NCBI RefSeq assembly: GCF_021917145.1
Contig: NC_061061.1
Span: 2,861,390-2,925,389, forward strand
DNA from: Hypomesus transpacificus
Taxonomy: Eukaryota; Chordata; Actinopteri; Osmeriformes; Osmeridae
Length of the DNA stretch: 64,000 bases
Reading direction: 5' to 3'
Part shown: positions 49,985 through 61,900 of the stretch, one piece after another
How positions within the stretch are numbered: position 1 is the first letter of the stretch
Layout: every line of letters begins with the position of its first letter
Notes under the pieces: model-generated
What the model was told of the DNA's origin: nothing
Databases searched by the model: none
Seen by the model: only the letters and a program-made list of their open reading frames with translations
Translations under genes and position numbers: made by a program

Positions 49985-52900
49985 AATATATATATATATG
50001 TTTGATTAATGATTAGACAATCATTAGACTTATTTGGACAAAGCAGCAGGGGAGTAACTTTGCTGGTTGGTGCCCGTTGAAGCTAGTGTTAGAGCTGGGC
50101 TGGGCTGGGCTCTGGTTGGTGCCCGTTGAAGCTAGTGTTAGAGCTGGGCTGGGCTGGGCTCTGGTTGGTGCCCGTTGAAGCTAGTGTTAGAGCTGGGCTG
50201 GGCTGGGCTCTTCCAAGTATGGAGGGCCAGACTAAGGCCTTATTAGAGAGCAGGGAAGGACACTGCTGTCCTCTTCTCAATGCTACTGCAATGACGGAGT
50301 GCATGTTTAGTGAGCTCTAAAGGAGGGGGGGGATCAAGAAGCAGTCTGCAGTGGTTCTGTGGAACTAGGGAAATACAGGGGGGGGGGGGGGGTAAGAGTT
50401 GATTCACATTGATTATAAAAACAGATTCACTGCTGGATTTGCTTCCGGATAGATCATTGTGGGCGTACGACCCTGTTGCATAAACATGTAGCATCAGAGC
50501 TGGCAGACGATTGACAAGATACGGGCATACACATCACAGAGAATGACAGGTGAAGTTAGCAGACATGACCGCTCAGCCCTCTGAGGCCGGGGCTAATGGG
50601 GATGGAGACTTGACAAGCAGCGGCAGCGGCGGCAGTAACAGCAACATGGGGGGGGGATGACCGTCATAACTTATTCATTAAACTGCAGAAATATATGACT
50701 GGGCAAAAACACCATCCAGGCTTGGCTCATTTATAGCCCTGAGGCTAACCTCAAGCGCAGGGTGTAGAGGCACTGGGCCTAGTCTGGAAAGATGACGCGC
50801 AGTGTGAAAGGTTTTACGCTGGGCTGGGAGTAGTGATGAGATGGGCTGCTGATGGGATGGCAAGGGGAGGCGGGGCGGGGGGGGGGGGGGGGGGGGGGGG
50901 GTAGAGCAGGCAGGCTAAACGAACAGACCAGCTCAACAGTTTCAGAATGGAGCCCATTCACCTTGAATACTGGTGCGGAACCTGCACAGGAAAGGCTTTC
51001 AAAAGTAAATCATGAGGCTTTTTCCAGCTATGCCCTTGCCCATTCATTCAGCCAGATATAGATGATATGAGATAGAGGATCATAACGGGACCTAACGACG
51101 CCACTGCCTTAGCATGCAGCTCGTTTATGGCGCTAGATGGATATATTGCGGACAAGACCACAATCCCAATCATATACTTTGCAAGCAGCTCAACAACGTT
51201 CCCCTGAAACAAGTAGCCATGTTAGAAGTTAATGGCGCCACGCACAATACAAAATTAAAATGATAGGTTATGCGGTCGAATCAATCTAATAGCAAAATCA
51301 AGGATACCAGTGTCAAAAGTGAGAATTGGGCCACATGCAAAGCGTACGGCACAGCAGCCATTGAGACAGAGCAGGAAAACACGGCACGAGGAGAAGAGAT
51401 CTCTAGGGATACCAACCTCCAACATTAAAAGGCTATGTCTGATATAAATTGAGTCACCCTCAATTCTCCTAGCTCTTTTCTGTGAAAAACGAAAGAACAA
51501 ACAAGACAAACAAAACAAAGTGTGGGTTTTCAGAGATTTCCATGCGTGACATGGCAGTGTGTCACGACCTGGACATGCATGGTTACTGTTTAGCACACGG
51601 ACGTGCACTAGGGTAGAGTAAAGTCGAGTTGTCAGCATGCAGGGGCCTCAGGGAACCCAGGGGGGCCCCCAGAGAACAGGAAGGAACCCTAGGTGAGCAA
51701 GGCAGGAGACCTGGAGTCCTCTAACTACAGTCGGTGTTAAGACGGCATTCAGAAGAGTGCAGCGGCGACAGTAACAGCCCTCGGAAAATAAACATAAGTC
51801 GTCATCTACAACAGTTCAAAACCTCAAACCAGTCACGGGTGAAACGGACATTCCACGGTTTTCAAACGTGCGATGACCCATTTCGAAAACCTCTTCCGAA
51901 GATCATTCAACACAGGCTTAAGTCACATCCTGTGCCTTAAAAACACGAAGCACTGTTCTAATGGTTTGTCTACACGGCAAAAGGGGGGGGGGGGAGGAGA
52001 GGGTGAAGATTAGTCTGACGGATGGACAGGAGGAGTCGCGTCAGGATGAGGGGATGGAGACACGATGGAACTAAAGCACAGCCGGGACTGAGGTATCTGA
52101 CCTTGCGCATGCGAACCTGCTCCGTGCTCGTGTCCTCAGACTAGCGTTCCCCCGGGGGGCGGGAGAGGGGAGAGAAGGACACACGTTAGCATCCTCCGCC
52201 AGCTTCGAGCCGCCGGCTGCACGCTACGCTCGGAGGCGTTTACGTGCGTGAAGGCCCCCCCGAGTCTGACACTAACCTGAGGCCAAGTCTCCCCATTGGT
52301 GGTGGCTGTTACCGTGGAGACAGCCTCTCTCTGCTGCCTCCCCGCTGCTGTCTACAGCAGCAAGAGAGACAGGTCACACTCAGACACAAGGAGGACCGGG
52401 CTACACTCAAACACCTCAGAAAGGGGCCGTCCTTGCGATAGCCACAGACTGGCAAGTGGACACACTTTGTACTAATCAAACTATCTAATCAACCTACCTC
52501 AAAGTACTGTTACTCGTAGCCAGTAACTACACGCTAAATACTCTCTGTAGGTAATTCGCTGTATCCAACATGCAAAGACAACAGTTATGCAACGGTATGT
52601 TGTACTACAATTTTATTTGATAGTCATTGGCGCTTTAACGCTTCAGGCCAGTGTGTATGCGGGGGAGAAAGTGAGATCCATGAAGGGGTGCAGCTGCTGT
52701 ACCTTGACCTCGCCGTCTGGTCTGGAAGGCTCCACGGCCTCTACGGTGACCTCCAGCTTCCTGTCCTCCGGGCGTCCGGGCCTGCTGATGGGGGTGGAGG
52801 TCTGGGGCTGCTCCAGGGGGGTCATGGGGATGCCGGCCTCCATTAGGGCGGCCTGGGAGAAGACCGGGGCGCTGACGGGGCGGGCGCCTCGCTGGGTGCT

Positions 52901-55900
52901 CACCACTGGGGGGCAGAGAGACGGAGGGGGAGAGGGGTGAGGGTGGAGGAATGGAGAGGCCGTGTCGGGGCGGCGGGGGAGGGGCAGTCCACGCGCGTGG
53001 GACTGTCCCGGCCCACTGAGAGGCGGTCCGGTTTGAGCGCGCGCGCGCACAGACGGAGGGTCACGACATCTTACCTCATGTTGACCCCTCAGCGCACATA
53101 CGGGGCCCGCGGAAGCATACTGTACCTTCTCAGCCTCGCGGGCGCCGGAACGTTCCGTTTGAGGGAGGCTAGCGAGTGGAGAAAGGAGTGAGCTGGAAGC
53201 AGGTGCCCACAGTTGGGTGGGCAGCACGGCATGGTCAGCACTTCTGTCTCAACCACGGACGCACGCAGAGAAGTTGTCGTGACCCACTGAGTTAAATAGC
53301 ACAAGCCTGAGTGTGGTGAGTCAATGTTCCTACGGCAGGCTAAAAATTAATTCAACAGTTCTTCAATGAGCAGGGCAAAGCATTCACCCCAAAAGGTCAT
53401 GGGAATCATTCATGCCGAAGAATAATTCAGAAGACCAATTGAGATATTTTGGTTTTAATGTTTAGCTTAAGATCGTTTTTTTGTTATTTTGCAGCAAAGC
53501 AATGGTCACAACGAACTCAAGAGAGTTGGGTACCTGAGTCAACATCCAGCAAAACAAACCAGTCATCCACCACCTCTCTCTGTGCTTGTGGCTGCCTTTC
53601 TTCCAGAATTCTCTTCTCTAACATTGGTCTCTTCTCATCAGGCGCTGTAAGTCTGGGCTCTATGGTTGGAGCTTTGACCATAGGTGGAATGTCTGGGGAA
53701 ATCTGCAAGCGCTTTTGTACAGCTATTGAAAAAAAAAAAAAAAAAAAAATTCTCAGTGGACGAATCAGTGGATATGAATGATAGGTTACATGTTAAACAA
53801 ATGATGAAGAATACAATATACCTAGTCACCATCATTCATACTCTGTTTTTATTACGGGATGACAGGCCTTAGAATGTTAGAATGTTCTCATGGTTTCCAT
53901 GTGGAGCCGACTGATCGGGAAGGATTCTGAGGGTGTCGCTAGGAATACCTGATTCTTCGAGGGCAACTTCCAGCAAGATAAACCAATCGTCTTCCACATC
54001 CCTCTGGGGCTGAGGTACCCTCTGTGTGGGTATCTCCTGCGGTATCTCCTCTACTGTGGTGACAGTCTCCCGCACTCGCTGCTCTAGGGTTCGAACTCCG
54101 GCAGTATAGCCAGGTCTGACTTCACTCACTGCACAGAAACAGCAAGGTCAGACTGAACCATTCTGAAGAACCGATGTGCTGACGAAGATTCAAAATGCTG
54201 CTTTTATGAAAAGACTTTGGGGGGTGGATTGGGTTTCGGGGTGTTGATATTTAAACTGAATAATACATTTGTGTTTGATTAAAACATTTAAGACAATGTC
54301 TTAAAGCAATATAACAATATATGAGAGCCACAGTCAACTTTGGGATAGTGGGAGGTACCTTCAGGAATCCTAGGAGGTTCCTCGCGGATAGCGTTGAGGA
54401 GCACAAACCAATCATCTCCCTCCTCTCTTTCTACAGGTGGTGTTCTCTGCACCGCCACGACCTCAGGCTGATAGCTTTCCACGCCCACCAGCACCTTCTC
54501 CTCCTTCCACCCAGTCTCCTCAATCACCAACGTTCTCTCCTCCACAACCTCTCGTGCTGCTGCGAAGGCATAACGGATTAGTGTTGCTGAGGAAAAGAGA
54601 CGAGGTGAATCGCTGAAGAAAATAAATGGAAGTCAAATCCTAGCACCTGGGACAAAGGTCATCGTCTCCACGGGAACACGGTCCAACAGGATAAACCAAT
54701 CATCATCCACTTCTCTAGGTGTTGGTTGGGATACAACCCTCTGCTCCAGCTGAATGGTCTCTTCCACTATCTGCACTCTCCTGATTGGCTGTACGTCTAC
54801 TGGCCCCATCTCATGCTGGACACTCACTACAGCTGGAACCACAGCTGGTGCAACGGCTTCAAAAAACAACAACAATCGACTTATCGGAAACACGGCGAAA
54901 CCACAACAACAAGCGAGCCAGGAGTCATGTTGCCACAAGCTTTTCATGAACCTCAGATGCTAAGATCCCGTCAATTTACTGGAGGCCAATTAGGGCGAAA
55001 GCGTTGAACTGTAGAATACCTGATACTTTAGGTGCAACATCCAGTAGCACAAACCAGTCATCCTCCAGCTCTCTCAGAGGCTGCGGTGGTCCAGTCTCCT
55101 GGGGCCGGGCCAGAGGAGGGGCCACAGTCTCTTGAGGCAAACTCTCCACTTCTACCGTGGCTACTCTTGGTTCTGGTTCTATGGTTGACACGACCACACG
55201 CTCATCCAGACCAACTGATAAACAAGTAGAGAACAGCTTTCAGATGCGGCAGGGCGAAATGTAGGGTTGTTGCTAGGATGCTCGCTAGGGAAAACCGATA
55301 TGCTGATTCGTCACATTTGAGCCATAAAGAAAAAAGCTTTTGGTCTAGTTATAGATGCTTGGGTTTGGAGATAAGGGGGCTGTACTGTTTTTCCCAAACC
55401 AGGTGAATGAGACCCGTGTTTTGCAATAAGTTCCGTTGTATTAGCAAATGTTACCTGGTGGGGACACAGATGCTTCGTCACGGAAAGCCTCAAACAGAAC
55501 AAACCAGTCGTCTCCTTCCCTCCTCTCAGTTGGGGGAGACCTCTGGACTGGTGGAGACTCAGTTTGGAAGCTCTCGTCTACAATTTGCGCCTTCTTCAGT
55601 ATTGTCTTCTCTATGGTGACCGTCTCCACCACGGAGACGGTCTCAGTCACAACTCGAGAGACCTGAACGCGTTCCTCAGGAACGACTAAACAGAATCATA
55701 AACAAAACGTCATACTTCTGTATTCTGTTAGTCAGCAGGCCAAACACACACATGCTGGTTAGGCTTTGGAGACTTGAGGTGATGGGTTAAGTTTATCATG
55801 TTGAGAATCGGGATGGAAAGCAATGCTTTAGATACTGGGAGGTGAGATACATGGAGGTACGATAATCAGTTCTCTGGGAACCACATCCGACAGGACGAAC

Positions 55901-58900
55901 CATCAAATACGGGCAATGGGCTGACAGCAATGAGCACAAGCACAGAAAACTGGTGTTCTGGTGAATGGCGAGGCAGAGCAAGGGATTATGGGAATTATAC
56001 CTGGAGGTACATAAACCGGTTCCTCAGGAACAACATCCACCAATTCAAACCAGTCGTCATCTCTCTCTACCACTGGCTGGGACCGGGTCGTTTCTAGAAC
56101 AAGTGTGTCCTCTTCTTCTTGTAACTTGATCTCTTTAACCACAACTTCTCTCCTCTCTTCAACCACCCTAGAGATGGCGTCTTCTGTGACACGCTCCACC
56201 GAAGCAACTAGTGCACAGAGAATTAGAATCCTTAAACACAACACAGGGGCAACTGAGGAGCATTTGTGTAGAAAGCACACTGTAGCTTCTGTTTAGGAGC
56301 CATGCGAAGCATAGTAATACCTGGAGGTACATATGATGGTTCTCTTGGAATCACATCCAATGGCACAAACCAGTCATCTTCCATCTCCCTCACTGGTTGT
56401 GGATGGATCATTTCTGGCCTGGCCTGCTCTTGCGGTATTTCTCTCTCTTCAGTGACAACTTCTCTTCTCTCCTCTCGTCTCTCAATGACGTTCACCTCAG
56501 TTAGTGTTGAGATAGTGTCTTCTGCGACAGGCTCCACCAGTGCAGCTAATACAAAGAAACAGGATCTTCACAATCCAGCTATCGTACAACGCTGATGCTA
56601 AACGGCAAGCACCGGACAGTGGCTATTTTAGAGGCATGAAGAAGCGCAGCAGGGTCATAGAGTCGTACCTGGGGCTACGTGTGTTAGCTCTCGGCTAACA
56701 ACATCCAGTAACACAAACCAATCGTCTTCCATCGCTCTCAGAGGCAGCGGCGGTGCGATTTCAGACGGACGCCTCTCTGCCGGCTTTTGTAGCTCAATCA
56801 CCTCAACGGTCACCTCTCTTGTCTCCGCCTCTAACTCCTCCATCATAGAGACGGTTTTTTTTGGAGAGACCCGAACACGCTGATCCACAGACACTGATGA
56901 AAACGAGATGCAGAACCCGGAGGTATGAGAGCACAAAATGGCTGTTGGCAATTAGCATACAATGCACAAGGGAGGTGTAGTTCTTTGGTCTGGACAAAGC
57001 GACCACGGGCAGGGATTACATCTGCTTTACCTGATGGCATTACAGATCTGGGAACAACACCAAGCAGGATAAACCAGTCGTCGACTCTCTGAGGCAGCGT
57101 CTGGGCTGGTTTCTCCTGCATCTCTTCCAGCTCAAGCTGTATCTCTTCAGCTACAACCTCCCTTCTCTCCTCTGTCTGCTCAGCGGTCGTCACGTCAGTC
57201 CCAGCAGAGGGGCTGACCGCAGGATGTCTCTGAGCACCCTGCTCAAATGATGCTAAAACAAACGCACACCAAATTCCAGAAGACCGTCGGCTACATGGTC
57301 ACTGGAGTTATCCATAGCCAAAAACGAGTACTTTGTAATACTAGTTATATTTAATGACAGTTCATTCTATAGCAGCTAAATCAAGAGGTTTGGTTAGTTT
57401 TTGCAGAGGGTGTGCCTGTTAGCAATTTATATAAGCCAGTGTTTGGAGAGAGGGGTAAAGCTGGTATTTCCTAAAAGGAATCTGTGAAAACAGCTTCAAG
57501 CAAACAAGAGGCACAAACCTGGAGGAATTGGAACTGCAAGGTATGGAGGGCGGTCCAGGAGCACAAACCAATCATCTTCATCGGCCCTCTGGGCTTGAGG
57601 CATACTACGATCCATCGACTTCTCTTCCTCATATCTTTCCTCAACGTTGACTTCCTGCCCGAGTGTCCCTTCCTCTACCACTCCAACCCAGTTTGTGACC
57701 ACCACCCCCTCCTCTTGCTTCTCCACCTTACTAGTCTGCCACTGGCCCTCCTCTATCTCCCCCTGCCGTCGCCAGCTCTCCTCCACAATAGTGACTCGCT
57801 TCCGTGTCCTGCGCTCCACCCTTTTCACCTCAGACACTGAGCAGGTGCTGATGCCGCCTGTTCCCTCGCCCTGCAGCATCTGACGTTCCTCGTCCTGTGC
57901 TCCGTCTGGCAGCAAGCCCTTCAGGAACACCTCCTTTATCTGCTCCTCCAGCTCGTCCTCAGTCTTAACCATCTCCTTTAAGGACTCCACCTCCTCCTCA
58001 TCCTCCCCCAAGTCCATCTTTTCCACCTCTTTGTCTGACTGATCCTCTCTCTGCTGCCTGGTGTCTTCCGGCTCTTTGAGAACTTCTCCCTCTTTCTCCC
58101 CCTCCTCCCCGATATCCATTGGTTCTACCACTTCTTCCTGCTCCCTGATCTCTACCCTCCCTTCTTCCTCCTGGTCCTCCTCCCCGACCACCTCAGCCTT
58201 TCCCTCTTCCTCCGACGCCACGCCTTCCTTCTCCTCTTCCGCCTCCTTTGCCCTCAATTCCACCTCCAACACTTCCTGGATCCTCCCCTCTAACTGGTCG
58301 ACCTCCTGAAGCCGAGCTTCCAGCTCCAGCACCTCCCTCAGCCTCTCCTCCACCTCCTCCACCTCCCTCAGCTTATCCACCAGCACCACTCCCTCCCGCA
58401 GCCTCTCCATAACCTCCTCCCTGGACCGAGGCTCCTCCTCCTGCTCCTGCCTCGCCTCTCTGGCCCCCTGCTGCTCACTGCCCTGGGGCTGGAGTGGCGC
58501 AGGGGGGGAGACTGGAGGAACAACTTCAGTGACAACTTCTCTTCTCTCCTCTCGTCTCTCAATGATGTTCACCTCAGTTCGCGTTGAGATAGTGTCTTTT
58601 GTGACACGCTCCACCGAAGCAACTAGTGCACAGAGAATTAGAATCCTTATACACAACACAAGGGCAACTGAGGAGTATTAGCATTGAAAGCACGTAGCTT
58701 CTGTTTTGCAGCCATGCGAAGCATAGTAATATAGTAATACCTGGAGGTACATATGATGGTTCTCTTGGAATCACATCCAATAGCACAAACCAGTCATCTT
58801 CCATCTCCTTCACTGGTGGTGGATGGATCATTTCTACCCTGGCCTGCTCTTGCGGTATTTCTCTCTGTTGCGGTACAACTTCTGTTGCGGTATGAGAGCA

Positions 58901-61900
58901 CAAAATGGCTGACGGCAATTAGCATACAAAGCACAAGGGAGGTGTAGTTCTTTGGTCTGGACAAAGCGACCATGGGCAGGGATTACATCTGCTTTACCTG
59001 ATGGCATTACAGATGATACTCTGGGATCAACACCAAGCAGGATAAACCAGTCGTCGACTCTCTGAGGTAGCGTCGAGGCTGGTTTCTCCTGTATCTCCGG
59101 AGGTAGGCTCTCCCCTTCCAGCTCAAGCTGTATCTCTTCAGCTACAACCTCCCTTCTCTCCTCTGTCTGCTCAGCGGTCGTCACGTCAGTCCCAGCAGAG
59201 GGGCTGACCGCAGGATGTCTCTGAGCACCCTGCTCAAATGATGCTAAAACAAACGCACACCAAATTCCAGAAGACCGTCGGCTACATGGTCACTGGAGTT
59301 ATCCATAGCCATAAAACGAGTACTTTGTAATACTAGTTATATTTAATGACAGTTCATTCTACAGCAGCTAAATCAAGAGGTTTGGTTAGTTTTTGCAGAG
59401 GGTGTGCCTGTTAGCAATTTTGATAAGCCAGTGTTTGGAGAGAGGGGTAAAGCTGGTATTTCCTAAAAGGAATCTGTGATAACAGCTTCAAGCAAACAAG
59501 AGGCACAAACCTGGAAGAACTGGAACTGCAAGGTATGGAGGGCGGTCCAGGAGCACAAACCAATCATCTTCATCGGCCCTCTGGGCTTGAGGCATACTAC
59601 GATCCATCGACTTCTCTTCCTCATATCTTTCCTCAACGTTGACTTCCTGCCTGAGTGTCCCTTCCTCTACCACTCCAACCAAGTTCATGACCACCACCCC
59701 CTCCTCTTGCTTCTCCACCTTACTAGTCTGCCACTGGCCCTGCTCCCTCTCCCCCTGCCGTCGCCAGGTCTCCTCCACAATAGTGACTCGCTTCCGTGTC
59801 CTGCGCTCCACCCTTTTCACCTCAGACACTGAGCAGGTGCTGATGCCGCCTGTTCCCTCGCCCTGCCGCCCCTCGCCCTGCGGCGTCTGGCGTTCCTCGT
59901 CCTGCGCTCCGTCTGGCATCAAGCCCTTCAGGAACACCTCCTTTATCTGCTCCTCCAGCTCGTCCTCAGTCTCAACAATGTCCTTTAAGGACTCCACCTC
60001 CTCCTCATCCTCCCCCAAGTCCATCTTTTCTACCTCTTTGTCTGCCTCTTTCTGCTGCCTGGTGTCTTCCGGCTCTTTGAGAACTTCTCCTCCCTCTTTC
60101 TCCCCCTCCTCCCCTATATCCATCGGTTCTACTACTACTTCCTGGTCTCTAATCTCTACCACCCCCTCTTCCAGTAACTCTCCCTCCATCTCTTTCTCCT
60201 CCCGTGGCCTGATCGCAGCTACTGCATCTTCCTCCGCATCCTCCTCTCCCAAATCTATCGGCTCTATCGCTTCTTCCGCGGCCCTCCCCTCATGCTGCTC
60301 CTTGATCTCTAACCTCCCTTCTTCTTCCTCGACCACCTCAGCCTTTCCCTCTTCCTCCGACACCACGCCTTCCTTCTCCTCGTGCCCCTCCTGTGGCCTA
60401 AATTCCACCTCCAACACTTCCTGGATCCTCCCCTCTAACTGGTCGACCTCCTGAAGCCGAGCTTCCAGCTCCACCACCTCCCTCAGCCTCTCCTCCACCT
60501 CCTCCGCCTCCCTCAGCCTCTCCTCCACATCCTCCGCCTCCCTCAGCCTCTCCTCCACATCCTCCGCCTCCCTCAGCCTCTCCTCCACATCCTCCGCCTC
60601 CCTCAGCCTCTCCTCCGCCTCCCTCAGCTTATCCACCAGCACCACTCCCTTCCGCAGCCTCTCCATCACCTCCTCCCTGGACCGAGGCTCCTCCTCCTCC
60701 TCCTGCCTCGCCTCTCTGGCCCCCTGCTCCTCACTGCCCTGGGGCTGGAGTGGCGCAGGGGGGGAGACTGGAGGAACCAGAGGCATGTTGTCAGTACTTT
60801 AGACAGGACTAGTGGTGAAGACTTGCCAGGTGGTAGGTACTAGCTATATTCAGCGTCAGCATATTTGATAGGCGTGTAAGAACTCACATGGTGGAGTGTA
60901 TGAACGCTCGTAGGAAGACGCGTCATCGGTGCGGTCAAGCTCCCGGAACCAATCATCACGTTGATTGAGTCGTGGTTGTAACAACCTGTCAAGTTTGTCA
61001 AGCTTTGCGGAGCTGGGTTTGGCTGGAGACGTCACAGAAACACCTATTTTTTTTTTTGAAGGGTAGACTAGAATTTGTATGCATTCTTGTGCTATAGGTG
61101 CCACCCATTCATTTGATGGCTTTTACACCTAGGTTAAATGAAATGCAGGGTCACAATTCAACACTTTTAAAAGACGCCGAGGCAGAACCTGAAACATAAA
61201 ATATACCTGTCGTAGGGTAGCGATACCGAAGAGATGTCGTAGGGTCAGGAATAAAGGGAAGAGAGGGCCGTCGACGTAGCAGTAAATACCACTCCTCTTC
61301 CTCCTCCTCACCTTCCTCCTCCTCCACTCTCCCCTGCTGCAGCGCATCAGACGCCCGTCCCTCCCCTGATTGGCTGATAGTTTGAGTGACAGCCTGTCCT
61401 TTCTCAGTTCCCTCCCACGTCTGGGTGACTGTTTGGACAGACTGCTCCCGAGCTGTGAATAGAATATGTGGATGATCCTGAGAGAGATCATATCAGGCCA
61501 TGGCAGCATTCTGGCGGTCTTTCAGACCCCGGCTTTGACGGTGGCCGCTACATGTAGCAGTTATTATGCTCTGTAAACCGAAGCTCGCACAAAGCACATG
61601 AAAGGAGTAGCAGCATGCTTATTTGAAGATTCACACAGTCGAGCCCTGCAGGAGACGGCCCCGGTGTCCGCAGAGCCACAAGCAAGACCAACGACGCGGC
61701 TGAAATGGGACAGATGACTTCCGCGCCGGCGAATTTCAAAAGGGCTGAATCGGAACGTTCCGGCGTAGTCACAGGACGACTCGTTCCAGCGGGTCAGCGT
61801 TCAAGAGCGGGGGGGGTGCACACATAACAGGAGGACCGAACGCTGGTCCCAGACCTGGGCGTCTTCAGTTGCAGAAACGGCAGCCTGTTTGGAGAAGCTC

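Larger units (their letters stand above)
57250..60770. repeat. Segmental duplication within the DDWF array
   Basis: The block 57031-58500 (a 222-nt exon, intron, long exon) is repeated almost base for base at 58998-60767, introns included (compare 57260-57480 with 59250-59470). Sequence around 58560-58860 matches 56160-56440. The second copy lacks an equivalent of exon 56669-56893. High intron identity indicates a recent event. Confidence 0.9.

Noticed and set aside
53125-53215. Possible extra exon of the protein 4.1 gene ending at an AAG|GTACAG donor
   Set aside because: The flanking exons already join in phase (53534 to 52905), and the candidate's length would break the frame with any acceptor I could see.
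59639-60454. Plus-strand 271-codon Ser-rich frame
   Set aside because: It is the shadow of the Glu-rich exon 59511-60767 on the minus strand.
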